Counted from the stretch's first letter, positions 44,920 to 57,187 are shown. The stretch: 64,000 nt of DNA from Pestalotiopsis fici W106-1 (GCF_000516985.1 NW_006917093.1:1426001-1490000), one strand, 5' to 3'. Notes: generated by a model from the sequence alone, not told the origin. Made by a program: numbers and translations.

Positions 44920-47092
44920 ATGCAATCTTTTCTGCAGTACAAGAGATTCAGACACGCCGTCAAGGCGCAGTTGGAGCGCAAACGAGCACTCGAAAACACA
45001 TCAGAAAAGCACGATGATGATCAGACCCTCGTCAGAGGCAGCTTCTCACTGGCGCCAGGGTGCGGCGTAGATACTCAGGGAGACCTGGAACGCGGAGCTC
45101 GCGCCGAAGGTCGAGAGTATCCATGCCACCCATCTGACCATCTCCACGCGCCTCACGGGTATCGTCCCGGCGAGTTGACTGAACGCAATGATATGAGCGT
45201 GCCCCGCCAAGTTGACCAGACCATGGCTGCCACGAATCGTCCACAGGAAGAGATCGAGCCGCGCTATCGACCTTCCGAGTCCGATCATGAGGACGAGGAT
45301 GGCCATGGAGACGCAGGAGAAGGGAGTAACGGAGATGGGCTCTCCCGTCAAGAGAGCAACTCCGATGCCTCCCTCGCTCAGCTCACGACGCAAGTTACCG
45401 AGGGCACCCGGCTGGGACGGCGATTGACTGGCATCAATGTACGCCAACGCAACACCAAGGAGGGCGGGGACGGCAACGTCTTTGTAGTGGGATACGAGGG
45501 TGATGACGATCCGCTCGACCCGCACAATTGGTCCTTTGCCACTCGGCTCAAGTGTACGCTGATCTTGGCGGCCATTGGTTGCGTCGTGGGTATTGCGTCT
45601 TCCATTGACTCGTCGGCCATTCCAGAGGCGGCTCGAGAGTTTGGTGTCAGCGAGGTTGTTGCCTCGCTCGGCACGGGCTTGTTCCTCGTCGGGTTCGGCG
45701 CCGGAGCACTAGTGGCCGGCCCCTTTTCAGAGACTGTGGGACGGAATCCCGTCTACATTGGCACCTTGATACTCTACATGATCTTTATCATGGCCGCCGG
45801 CTTGGCCCCAAACCTGGGAGCATGGCTGGCATTCCGGTTCATTGCGGGTGTCTTTGGTGCCACCCCGTTGGTGTGTGCCGGGGGTAGTCTTTCCGACCTT
45901 TGGCGGCCGATGGAGCGCACATGGTCTTTTCCCATCTTTGCAAATGCCTCTTTCACCGGTCCCGTGCTGGGTCCAGTCATTGGTGGCTGGATTGCTTCGT
46001 CGCCGCTTGTCAGTTGGCGATGGACGGAATGGATCACGCTGATTATGTCGGGCCTTGTGCTGAGCATTGTCATTCTCTTCCAGCCCGAGACTTATCCTCC
46101 TACTTTGCTGAAGTGGAAGGCAACCCACCTTCGCGACATCACGGGAGAGGACCGGTATCGCGCCGAGATTGAAATCAGAAAGGAATCCTTCTTGCACCGG
46201 CTACAGCATTCTCTGTGGCGCCCATTTCTGCTGACAGCGCGCGAGCCGATTATCATGCTGTTTGCTCTTTACCTGACAGTCGTCTATATCGTCCTCTTTG
46301 GATTCTTGGACGGCTATAACTATGTGTTTGGAGAGACGTATGGAGTCTCACAAGGAATTACGGGCCTGTGTTTCCTGGGCATTGTAGTCGGAATCTTTTG
46401 CGCTTCGTTCATGGTTCCTATCATATACAGATGGGCACAGAATGACTTGCGCAAGATCCAAGAGCAAGGGGGAGATCGGCTGCCACCAGAGTTTAGACTG
46501 TGGTTCAGTATGCTTGGCGGTGCGTTTGCGATTCCAATCTCTCTGTTCTGGATGGGTTGGACTGCGAGACCAGACATTTCAATCTGGAGCCCATTGATAG
46601 CAGGTGTCCTGTTTGGTTACGGTGAGATGATTTCCCAATACTCGATGCGACTGTCTTGCTTCATTCGTGATAAAAAAAAATGAATCTGCTGACAATGGTA
46701 TTCCTAGGAATCCTTTGCGTGTTCATCACTAGTTATCAGTATATCATTGACTCGTACGAGTCATACTCGGCTAGCGCTCTGGCCAGTGTTACGATGATAA
46801 GATACATGGCGAGTGGCGGTATGATACCTGCCTCGATTCCCTTTTATCGGAATCTTGGGGTCGCGTACACTTGTACAATTCTTGCATGCATCAGTGCAGC
46901 AATGGGTAAGTGATTGATTGACCAATGAATCCCCCGGTGTATGGAGATTAGGATTGCGGGGATATGGAAGAAGCAAACCAATGTTGACGCGATATTTTTG
47001 CAGTCCCGGTCCCGTACGTGTTCTACAAGTATGGTCCTTGGATTCGGTCCAAAAGCAAGTATGCCATAACTGGTACCACGAGCAAAGAGTAG
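44920..47092 (+). CDS. MFS transporter, DHA1 (drug:H+ antiporter-1) type
   Basis: Exons 44920-46621, 46708-46905 and 47004-47092 give 662 aa. Introns are 86 and 98 nt, with donors GTGAGA and GTAAGT, both phase 1. Splicing joins FGYG to ILCVFITSYQYIIDSYESYS and then AAM to VPVPYVFYKYGPWIR, the conserved end of this family, so the apparent stop after 46680 is intronic. Residues 1-200 are hydrophilic, acidic and low-complexity. DPLDPHNWS then leads into 12 TM helices, with the motif-A-like GPFSETVGRNPVY and motif-C-like GPVLGPVIGGW. Family members export drugs, polyamines or fungal metabolites at the plasma membrane. The 200-residue N-terminal extension is longer than usual. A TATATAAG-like box lies ~80 bp before the ATG. 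Confidence 0.85.
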
Positions 47093-49481
47093 ATGAATTG
47101 GTGAATGGAATGGGAGGAAACGACTTGTCGTTTAAAATGTGGTTTTCGGCGAGAATAAGGAATCATCGAGAAGTGAGGTTTGATACCATTAGTATACTCG
47201 CCGGCGGGTCTCCTAGGCATTTGGTCGCGTGCTCACTTTTCCGTACCGAATAAACCTGGTCAATCTGCCATTCAATGTGGGTACAGTCAAACAACTTCCC
47301 TGCAGCGTTCGGTGTTGGCCTAGTGCAGATACGAGGTGCATCCTCCTCTTGGGGCGAGATGATTATCGTCGATTGCTACCCAGGTAGACCAAGATTGTAA
47401 GATGCCAAGATGATTATCTAGTTTGTCAATGACCAGTCATACATCATTGCGGGATTATACTCCAAAGCAGCAGGTCGGCACATGGACTGAATGACTGGCC
47501 CACGAGGAATGCGCCCGCCAGACAGACATATGTGACGCACGGTGATGCTAATGTTGCTGCAATATGCGTGCGTACGTAACGGCTCGAGCATGCGACAGCT
47601 TCTGAGCAATAGCCGGCACTCATCGTGCTCAAGGGAAAAAAAGCCACTGCAGTTGGAGTGCAGCACTCGCCACGAGAGACGGCAGAAGCAGCAGGATATT
47701 CCCCGGGGGGCCCTGGGCGTTAAGCTTCTTGAGCCCACCCTCCCACGCGCAATCCATGGTCAGTTGTATCGAATAAGGATTGATCAAGCTGCAGATGCCG
47801 GCGGCTCTGGAGGACGGGACGGCGCCCATGACGGATTACGGATTGATTGCGATGTGGTCGCAGCGCTTGAGGAGATTTTCCAAAGGAGGGCATGTACCAC
47901 TGCTACAGTAAAAAAAAGTCCCCAACTCTCTCGACGGATTTTGACGGGTCCTGGGTGGTTGACATCTTGGAGATTGGAAATTACCGAGAGAAGCATTGCG
48001 CGGTGCTCATCCATAAGCGCTTCTATTATTGGCGCTTCGATAGTCTTCTTGACCCGAGTGGACGAAGAATGGATAATCCCCCGGGGCAAGTTAGTTCGTA
48101 GCACATACACGTGTACTGTTAATTAGCTGTCCCTTAGTATACATACCTAGGTACCACAGGCAGTATGCAGATCGGTCGCGGTGCTGAGATCAGGATGGAA
48201 GAAGCCGACGATAAGTGATAGCGGGTGTGCATCTTCAGGGCGTTTGCTGGTCTCAGTGCGCGTTGTGATCAGTGTGTCCGGGGTCTTCATTAAATGCTCG
48301 TCTCCAGCGAACGATCGAGGCTGTTCTGTTTTCCCCATCCCCCCCATGCACCCCCCATTCTGGACCCGCTTCTGCATTTCTGTGGACTCGCTGTCTTGCA
48401 TTTGCAGCATTTGGGCGACCCCCTAGCCGAGGAAATACGGGGACCTTGGGACGGATTTCCTTTCTGTCCTTACCTTAGCTCGCGCTGGCTCCCGGCAATC
48501 AACCTTATTAATTAGGTGACTTTGCATCCTGCACTGTGAATTGCTTCTCTGCATAACAAGAAAATGGTCTCTTTTTTCTCCTTTTTTCTTTCTTCTTTCC
48601 ACCATCTTACCGACAAATCCTCCAGATCAGCTCATTCTTGAGTTTGTTTATGTTGTACTGGCAGTCGTCGAAAACCCCCCCTAATACTTCCCTTCGACTG
48701 TACCTATTCCCGACGCTTGGGCGATCTGAACCTTTGGAAAGGGACCAAAAAAAGCCACGCCGTTGATTGAGTGGTCCTGAACTGAAATCGCTCCGTAACG
48801 GATTACGCGCGTCAGCTCGCTTCTTACTTAACCCACATCGCATCCCATCTGAGCGGCCAGCTTCCACTTTCGCCCTCACCCATTGGACTTTTGAAGCGTG
48901 TCATTCCGACTGATCTTCGTCCTCTTTTGCCCTACTCAGCGCTGTCTGTCATCGCTGGCATTCTAAACTTCTGACGACACCTTGCTCCTCTACTCCAAAT
49001 TGTCCATCTTCCGGGTACTCCGTACCGATTCCACTCGTTTGCCCAACGAAACAACTTGCAACGCTTGAACGTGCGCCCACTTCGTCCGTCATCCTGCTGC
49101 GCGTGGCTCCGTTCGGCTTACCCAAAACCCAAGACCATACGACCTCGATCACCGAGACTGCTAAGCTCTCCGCCCAACGTCTGAGCCTCAGACATTTGCA
49201 TCCTTTGACACTGCGCACACCCGCTAGCTGCCGCTGTCGATCATTGATAGCAGCTGTAGTCCTGTACTACTAATAAGCAGCAACCACCACCGCCCTGTCT
49301 GCAACTATTTGTGGAACGAACGCATAATAGCACCAAGCCGCTAAACTCTGATAACAATTGGGATAGCACCGAGCAGAGACGCTCAGTCGCAGGTACCTTT
49401 TTTGGACCCTCAACTTATCTCTTCTTCTTTTTTGATGGTTTGTGAAGACCGCCCAAAGCAAGTACAGTAGTATTGTGAACA
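47093..49481. other. Long intergenic region, partly coding-like
   Basis: 2.4 kb. Minus-strand frames at 48110-47784 (APIIEALMDEHRAMLLSVIS), 47829-47629 and 47647-47444 (hydrophobic CVTYVCLAGAFLVGQ) and a plus-strand patch at 47920-48080 (DGSWVVDILEIGNYRE) overlap one another. None is recognisable, and I cannot tell which strand, if any, was coding. From ~48500 to 49481 the sequence is C/T-rich on the plus strand and is probably the long 5' leader/promoter of the TM9SF gene. Confidence 0.4.
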
Positions 49482-51771
49482 ATGGGCATCTTCGCCAAGG
49501 CAGGCCTGAAATGGCTCCTGTCTTCACTCGTCTTCTCACAAGCGCAAGCATTCTACATTCCTGGTAAGTGCCCGTCTAACCCGACGTTACCGAAGTCAAC
49601 GCAATGGTGTGATTTTAAATGTCTGACATTTGGGATTTCCATGCACAGGCTGGTCGGTCAAGAGCTATAAAGACAACGAACAAATACCTTTGTTGGTGAA
49701 CAAGGTCTACTCCGACAACACGCAGCTTCAATACGCCTACTATGATCTGCCGTTCGTCTGTCCTCCTACTGGGAAGCACTCGGCCGGAGGACTGTTGAGT
49801 GGACAGAGCATATCATTGAACCTCGGCGAGGTCTTGCGGGGCGACCGCATCATTACCTCGGACATTGATCTAACTGTTGGTCAAGACAGCGAGTGCAACT
49901 TTCTCTGCAACCAGGAGATTAGCCGAAAGGATCTCAAGAAGGCCAAGGAGCTGGTCAAGGATGGGTACGTGGTCGAATGGATCGTTGATAACCTTCCAGG
50001 CGCTACTAGCTTTGTCACTGTCGACAAGACCAAGAAGTACTATGCTGCCGGCTTCAAGCTTGGCTATGTTGATTACACCTCAAGCAAGCCTCGCTACTAT
50101 TTGAACAACCACCACACGATTGTCATTCGGTGGCGAAAGGCCCCCGGCCGTGATGGAGACCGCGGTGGCAAGGTTGTGGTCGGTTTCGAGGTCTACACCA
50201 AGAGCATTGGAGATGGAGACAAGCGAGAGGACGGATGTCCGGCCGACCTTCACAACATTGATGAGCATTTTGAGCTCTACATTACCCCGAACAAGACGAC
50301 AAACTTTGCTCAACAGTATCCGGACTCTTCGTATTATCCCGAGGATGAAGAAGCCGATGACGATGCCACGCTATCAATTCCATACACGTATTCCGTGTAC
50401 TGGCGCGAGGACGACTCGGTTGAGTGGAATAGGCGATGGGATTTGTACTTTGTAAACCAGGAAGAGGGTTCCAAGATCCACTGGTTAGCCATTGTCAACT
50501 CCTTGATCATTTGCGGTCTCTTGACTGGTGTTGTTCTCATGATTCTGGCCAAGACTATTCGCACCGACATCAAGGGCTACAAGGAGGCTTTGGCTGAGGA
50601 CGGAAAATTGCGCGTCAAGCGAGGTCGTAAAACAGGGCTTCTCTCTCCGCGCTTGGAAAAGGGTACCGGCCTGGGATTGTTGGATCCAGAGGGCAAGATG
50701 GAAATGGAGGATGACCTCTCTTCCGAAGACGAAGGTCTCGAAGACGTTACTGGATGGAAACTTCTCCATGCCGATGTGTTCCGCAAGCCTGCATACGGAT
50801 ATATTCTTGCTCCCCTCGTAGGATCCGGCATGCAGCTCCTGTTTATGGCCATTGGTTTGGTCTTGCTCAGCGCCTTCGGTATCCTGAACCCGAGCTTCCG
50901 GGGTGGCTTCATCAGCTCGGGTGTCGGTCTTTTTGTCTTTGCCGGTCTCTTCTCTGGCTATTTTTCGGCCAGAGTCTACAAGAGCTTTGACGGACAGCAC
51001 TTTGGCAAAAACTCACTCATCACCGCCATGCTGTTCCCTGGTCTGCTTTTTGGCCTCATTTTCGTTCTGAACCTCTTCGTCTGGGCTCAGGCTTCAAGCA
51101 CAGCTATTCCCTTTGGCACTTTGGTCGCTATCTTGTTGCTATGGCTCTGCATCCAGGTCCCTCTGGTATATGTAGGCTCATGGTACGGCTATGTCAAAGC
51201 GGGAGCATGGGAACACCCTACCAAGACGAGTGCCATTCCTCGACAGATTCCCCAGCAGGCTTGGTACATCAAGAGCCTTCAGGCAATCTTGCTTTCTGGA
51301 CTTATCCCATTCGCCGTCATCTTCATCGAGCTGCTCTTCGTCTTCCAGTCTATGTGGCAAGATAAGAGCGGATACTATTATGTTTTCGGGTTCTTGGCTG
51401 TAGTGGTTGTCATACTGGTTTTGACCATTGCCGAAGTCACGGTTGTGACGGTCTATGTTCAGCTTTGCTCCGAGAACTACCATTGGTGGTGGCAGTCCTT
51501 CATGGTTGGAGGTGGAAGCGCTGTGTGGATCTTCTTGTACTGCGTGTGGTACTACTTTGCCAAGCTGCACATCTCGGGCTTTGTCAGCTCCATGCTGTTC
51601 TTCACCTACAGCTTCATGGGCTGCTGCGTCTACGGCCTGCTCACTGGTACCGTCGGTTTCCTGACCGCGTACGCTTTTGTGAGGAGAATTTATGGGTAAG
51701 TTTTCCTCTCATGTATAGAATCGAGACTGTACATGGCTAACACTATGAGTAGGGCTATCAAGGCGGATTGA
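49482..51771 (+). CDS. TM9SF/EMP70 (nonaspanin) family protein
   Basis: Exons 49482-49563, 49649-51695 and 51753-51771 give 715 aa; donors are all GTAAGT, phases 1 and 2. Residues 1-23 are a signal peptide ending AQA, and the mature lumenal N-terminus starts FYIPGWSVKSY. A ~260-residue lumenal domain (QYAYYDLPFVCPP, LGEVLRGDRI) is followed by nine TM helices. The last 19-nt exon supplies GAIKAD, whose KAD end is the KxD COPI-binding signal used to keep nonaspanins in the Golgi; missing this exon would lose the sorting signal. Nonaspanins act in Golgi/endosomal sorting of membrane proteins with Gly-rich TM helices, in adhesion and in copper homeostasis in yeast. It is convergent with the carrier gene. 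Confidence 0.9.
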
Positions 51772-52589
51772 TGTCTCTGTGCTAGCGGCACAATGATTTA
51801 ATGGAATAACCTTATTCATGATAGCGGGTTCAGTCTCACTCACTTTTCTTTGCTTTTCACCAAGCATATAAACCGGCGCAACGGCTCGAATTCAAATCCA
51901 ACTTTTGGCGCAAACAGGGGCAACGAAACCCAATTACCAATCAAAACCCCTGACCAGGTGGCTTGAACAATGTTTAATCAATTTCCGTTCTGTATATAGT
52001 CCAATATGTCAGATCGAATGCAAAAAGAAGAAATCCTGTAAGCTTTTGGTGACAAGAAATTAAGGTTATAAATACAAATGTCACTTTGACCTTCCGTACA
52101 GTTGAGACTTATGTGATCAGCGTATATCTATTTGCTAACAAATAGCATATGGACTAGACAGTGACCAGACTTGTTGCACCACCCACAATCTACAACCACG
52201 CCCTTGCTATGCAATGCCCCAGTAGTTGATGTTCAAAAGTCAGCCGCCTCTAGTATGAAAACTCCCCAGCATTCCGTGCCCACTCCATGACCCTTCTTCT
52301 TTGAGAAGGCCCACATATCAAAGAGGCGAATGCTCGTCGTCTGTTGCTATCCAAGGTCTGTATATATTTCAAACCCCCATGAATTCATCATTCGACCCAA
52401 ATGAGAAAATAAAAGATCAAACGCCAGAAACTCCAGTAGCCCATGCGTTGTCGTCATGAAAGCTTTTCTCCTCTAGTATCGACTTTGCAGATGGTATCTT
52501 CGACCTATTGCGACGCTCCGTCTTTGAATCTTTCTCCCTCTGCCTTGCCCTTGTTCCCCGAAAAGGCCTTCTCTAGTCGTCACCATCTC
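51772..52589. other. Convergent intergenic region
   Basis: 818 bp between the TM9SF and mitochondrial carrier stop codons. No gene seen. Confidence 0.45.
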
Positions 52590-53901
52590 TTAAATGCCAA
52601 ATAGCGTCTTCATCCTCTCGTACGTGTAAAAGCTGACGGCTACCATGGGAACGACCTTCATGTACCCAATGGTCAGTCCGACAAAGAAGCCGGGGAATCC
52701 GCGCTCCTTGAAAATGAGACCAGCCGTCTCGCCAATGCGCAGACGGTGACCGTCGCCCACTGCACCGCTAACTTGCATGCGCCGCCGAATCACCTCGAGC
52801 GGATACGAGACCGTCTGCGAGACGGCACCCGAGATGCCGCCGGCCGTCAGCTCGGCCCACGCGCGCAGCGGCGCCGGCTTGTCGGTGGGGGCGCCCGCGG
52901 GTTGCGGGAGTGTCGTGTACTCGCGGATCGAGGGGTGGCGGAACAGGTCGCCGGCCGTGTCGTGCGTCAGGAACGACATGCCGGCGTAGGGGACCATGCC
53001 GAGGATGGTTGTCGAGAAGCCGCGGTAGAAATTTATGAGACCGGAATGGGGCGTCACAGCTGCCTGCACGGCGCTCGCGGTGGCTGTGGCCGTTGCCGAG
53101 GTCGATGTGGCGGTCGCTGACCTTGCTGCTGCTGCTGCCGCTGCGCCGTTGGTGGGTTGTTCGTGGTATATCTTCTTGCAAATGGCAGCAAGCGAGGAGC
53201 TCCTATGCTTGGTCTCAAAAGCCAGGCGGACGCGAATGACCTCGAGCGGGTAGGTGAAAAAGACAGAGGTGACACCTGCCTGGGCACCAGCGAAGAAGCG
53301 GCGCCACCACGTCTCCTGGGCTGGCGAGGTGATCATGAAGGCGCGGAATTGCTCGTAGGCGACGAACTTGATGGCGGCGTAGGGGTAGATCTTGAGCAGA
53401 GTGGCTGAGTGGCCCCGGAACAGGCCTGGGACGCCATTGCCGGCGTAGATGTCGCGCACCGCCCGCGCGAAGCCGGCCCATGAATTTTGGTACTTGGCGA
53501 ATTGCGGGTTGCTCGTCTGGAAGAGGATCTTGACGCGGTCGAGGGGCGCAACGGTCGTCTTGGCCTGGTAATTGAGCAGGAATTGTTAGCGATCTATTTC
53601 TTGTCTTGCCTACTTGGCTGACCGATCTACTTACAGCACAACCTGCCAGTCCACCAGCGATGCCAGACCGTATCATGTAGTCCATGCTGTGCTTGTCTGG
53701 CCGCTTCTTCGTCCTCGACTTGACCGGTGCATCGACATCGTCTGGTATTTGTGGTGGTGTATCCGGGGCTCTGGTCGTCCCTCCGCCCGTCATGACGCCC
53801 CCAGCTTTTCTAAGGGCGCCGTCCATCTTGCCGACGATGCTGTCCGCGTGACCTTCTCTTGGTATGGGTATATCGGACATGGAAGCATCTTGTGTCGGCA
53901 T
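52590..53901 (-). CDS. Mitochondrial carrier, LEU5/SLC25A42-type (CoA transport)
   Basis: Exons 53901-53635 and 53564-52590 on the minus strand give 413 aa; the 70-nt intron (GTAAGT…ACCAG) is phase 0 and restores AGGLAGCAAKTTVAPLDRVK. Three mitochondrial-carrier repeats are present, with signatures PLDRVK, PLEVIRVR and PLEVIRRR. QTSNPQFAKY and GHSATLLKIYPYAAIKF are characteristic of the Leu5/Graves-disease-carrier group, which moves coenzyme A (or adenosine 3',5'-diphosphate) across the inner membrane. The N-terminal ~75 residues are a hydrophilic extension. A low-complexity Ala/Thr/Ser insert lies in the matrix loop of repeat 2. The start is the first ATG of the frame; a second ATG lies seven codons on. 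Confidence 0.85.
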
Positions 53902-55047
53902 TCCCCACCCTTTGCGTGTTGTGCGGACGCTCCCCCTTGGTGCGGTGGAAGGTCTAGACGGTGGTTCGCTATGATGCTCGCGTGAGCTGCGTAATTCCGC
54001 TCTCCTGGTTGGGCGGATTCCTTATTCCGAACCACAGGGCTCGGCTGAGGCCTTTCTCGGGAACAAAGAGAGAGTAAGCGAAGAGAAGTGGCGAGATCTG
54101 ATCACCTTTCTACTCACTTCCCTGCTGAAATGCACGGCGACAACTCTATTTTGAAATGTCAAAAAAAGGAACAAATAGAAAAAGGGCAAAGGAAAAACCA
54201 AGACAAAACTTGTTACGACACCAAAGTAGACAGCGATCTGGGGAAATGTGGGCATGGCAAAGTAGCGCGCTGAAGAAGGGCCCCAAGTGCCCCCTCGTGA
54301 TTGATTGACTCGGTACAAAGAGTGCGGTAGCCCCGGACCCCTAACGCTTTTGCGAGGCTAACCGCGGACGTCATTTCTCTGCCTTCTCCTCCAAACCTCC
54401 ACATTTCCCATCCCCCAGGCCGAAGTTTGCCGAGCTATTCCGGTCCTAGTGATTATAGTGACTGGAGAGTATATAAAGGTTAATAAAAAAAGTACTCTCA
54501 ATGCGCATCTGTTTTGATTGCCACCATTTAGCTATACTTGGTGGTAGAAAAAGTTCCAGCAATCATCTAGCGGCACTTTTTCTTCAGGTGCGTTTTACGA
54601 AGTGCATCCAATTGTGCACTCGCAAGGTCAACCTATCTTCGTTCATTCAGTTCAAAACAAGTACATTTCCTAGGGAATAATCATTTGGTGGGGGGCCAAC
54701 TAATACCAAACGGACTGGACTTGCTCAAATATTGACAAAATTGAGTCGATGAGAATGCTGTCCGCTCATCCTGGCCGCTGAATTGAATACCAAATCCTTT
54801 AATTTTCCGTGTTGGCGTTATACTATGCCACCATATGTTGAGCCACCTTTTATTCTATAGTCCTGTTCCAAGTGTCCAGCTGCTCCCTGGGCAATGACCC
54901 AGATTTTCTCCTCTCACCTATCGTAATAACACTGTCGCGCCAGAAAAATAGACACGAAGTTGATTTTCATGAAAGGTCAAGGCTCATGCCGAATTCGTAA
55001 ACTCCTGAGATGCAGGGCGAATGGAGGGGTGGAAGGCTGCGATTCGT
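53902..55047. other. Intergenic region
   Basis: 1.15 kb with the carrier promoter and the 3' flank of the first array gene. No gene seen. Confidence 0.45.
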
Positions 55048-55652
55048 TTATAAAGGGAGCCGTCCATCTTCTTCGCCCATGAGCAGCCGTAAGCCGTCCA
55101 ACATAGACAAGAGAAGGGCGCGAAACTGTCGCCAAGAACACTTCAAAACACATTCTTTGAGGCCGACGGCTATGAATATTCCTAGTTGGATTGCGAAAGG
55201 CGCCAAGTCGAGAGAACCGTCGCCGCCAAGGCGCAGGGTACCAAGAAATCCCAATACCGCGCCGACACAGAGAAGATGATAGATGCAGGTTCTGTTCGAT
55301 ATCAAGTTAGCCATTCCCTGATTCCCTTGATCAATAAGAGGGATAATTGGCAAGAGAGAATTTCATACATTAAGAACTTGGAAACTTTGGCAATCTCGAG
55401 GAAGCAAAGCCAAATAAAAATTACGAGCAGAACCAACCATGCAAAATATGGTCTGGTAAGTATCTCTAGATGTAAGTTACGTTTGTTCCCACCCGAGGCC
55501 TCAAGAGAAACTAACGTCGCTCCAACAATCAATCGGTGTTGACCTTTTTTGCTCTCGATCGAACCAGCAATCATAATCGTTAGTGCCAGGAGTGTCGATA
55601 TGATGTAGATTCCCCATCTCAACATCAGCATTGTTGTCGCATGGTGTGCCAT
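55048..55652 (-). CDS. Array copy A: small four-helix membrane protein, unknown family
   Basis: Exons 55652-55516, 55452-55369 (84 nt) and 55291-55048 on the minus strand give 154 aa; introns are 63 and 77 nt (donors GTTAGT, GTATGA), both phase 2. I do not recognise the family. Exon 1 encodes TM1 (IYIISTLLALTIMIAGSI), exon 2 TM2 (AWLVLLVIFIWLCFLEIAK), and exon 3 TM3 (YHLLCVGAVLGFLGTL), TM4 (IQLGIFIAVGLKECV) and an amphipathic C-terminal helix (FRALLLSMLDGLRLLMG) ending in an acidic patch and RLPL. Conserved with copies B-D: C-x-[YH]-H-L at the start of exon 3, G-[IL]-x-x-x-V-G-L-x-E-C in TM4, and LxGLRxxM in the tail. The upstream ATG is preferred because copy B has an equally spaced one; the alternative start is 55631. 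Confidence 0.72.
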
Positions 55653-55914
55653 CTTGTCGCTTGTAGCTGGTGACGTCCCAGACTGGGATAAGATGATATT
55701 CGCCCTGTAGATGTCTCCGTATGGTGCATCACTGCCAAAACAAGAAGATGCCATATGACATTGGAAAGAATTTGTCAGGAAAAAGTGGTTTAGAACCATG
55801 GGTGGGAAGGTTTCTTTTCCTTGGGGAGTGCGGGATTCATATAGCAAAGTTTCCAGATGGATCTGGGGAACCAGAAATCGCAGTCTGCCTTATTATTGTC
55901 TGTCTGTACGGCCG

Positions 55915-55983
55915 GGCCAAATGGTCTAATCACGTTTCTGTGATCAGTCTCCAGGCCAAATGGTCTAATCACGTTTCTGTGAT
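55915..55983 (+). repeat. Tandem duplication, 39-bp period
   Basis: GGCCAAATGGTCTAATCACG… occurs at 55915 and again at 55954, identical over ~30 bp. Confidence 0.8.
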
Positions 55984-56017
55984 GATTCTCCATTTTTCAT
56001 GCACGGTAGGGCCATAG

Positions 56018-56103
56018 TTTCGTGCGGAGAACCTGGGAGGTGCTGGTTATCCGTCTGTTCTTTCGTGCGGAGAACCTGGGAGGTGCTGGTTGTCTGTCTG
56101 TTC
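56018..56103 (+). repeat. Tandem duplication, 43-bp period
   Basis: TTTCGTGCGGAGAACCTGGG… occurs at 56018 and again at 56061; the copies differ by about one base. It lies 35 bp after the 39-bp duplication. Confidence 0.8.
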
Positions 56104-57187
56104 AGTCAAATTAAACAGCCTGGTTCCGTTTTTTGTGGACGGTCAGTACCTTTCAAGGGCTACAGTTTTCTGTGTTTCTTTCTTTCTCGCGCTCACCACA
56201 GCCCGACGGCAATGTTTTGGCACTATGATTGTGCCAGCCTTTTTCGCTCTCACGCTGTGCCAATTTTTTTCTCAACTCAGCCATTTGTGGCAATTAGTCC
56301 TAACAGTTTTCAAAGACCGGGCTAGAAATTTGTGTAACTTATTAAACATGCAGGTTTTCCCTCACCACATCCTTTTTCAATCCACTTGAATCGCAAAGAC
56401 ATTCTCGGCCGCGGGCCGCGTTTAAAGTGCTGACGATGATTGGCAGTTGGCTGCCTAGAGTCCAGCAGCCACCATCATTTGCATAATGTTTGGGTGGAAT
56501 GTTTACTACTGGGCGAAAATTTTTGGCCCTGCGCCACCGTTCTGGGAGGAGAATTATATTTCTGAGCATCTGCGTGATTGTCTGAGCTGATGCAACCCCC
56601 ACGATTGACGTTGAATGAGTGGGCTCCCGGGCGCCTTGAAGCTCGTATTTTGACACTGGCAGAAGAACATGTCAATCTAACTAGCGCTTTTGGCTCGGTT
56701 GCAGAGTTCAAGAAGAAAACCCGGCATTCCCATACCTGCCCACCGCCTTTAACTCGATATAATGCCAGCTCATTAATCTTCTCCATATCATTACAAGTTT
56801 ATACTGCTGTAGGTTCGTATAAGTGCCAGTGAAGCCACTTTATAAGCACAATTGCTCCAATAAACAGTATAATGGTGATAGTGGATAGGCTGGTATATGA
56901 TTGAAGACATGTAACCCCACTTGGTATTGCTGATTTAGGGAATGGCTTTCCCCATTTAGTATCTAGCGCTTTTAGTATAGCCACAAGCCTAGGTAGGGGA
57001 AGGATAAAAGCGAACGCTAATTATACGCTCAGCCTATGATAGCCATATATGCCAAGAACTGCTGCTCGTGCCCCCAAGTATCAAGCCAATTCGCACAGGC
57101 AAGCCTACGTTGACGGCCAGTCAAAGGGCCCATGCGCCATGGGACGCGAGGAGCGGCTTTCTTCCACGGTCGTCAAAGTCGGCCTCT

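Larger units (their letters stand above)
55653..57187. other. Spacer between array copies A and B
   Basis: 1.5 kb with the promoter of copy A. Contains two adjacent tandem duplications (listed separately). On the minus strand, 56984-56799 encodes a 61-codon frame with one hydrophobic stretch (STITIILFIGAIVLIKWL); it does not align with the array proteins and is not called. Confidence 0.45.

Noticed and set aside
46622..46707. Apparent stop/frameshift truncating the MFS transporter
   Set aside because: A GTGAGA…CCTAG intron removes the stop and restores the conserved FGYG-ILCVF junction.
53215..53634. Open frame running from the carrier exon 1 through the intron and beyond
   Set aside because: It misses the conserved PLDRVK motif. 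The 70-nt intron at 53565-53634 gives a complete mitochondrial carrier, so there is no frameshift.
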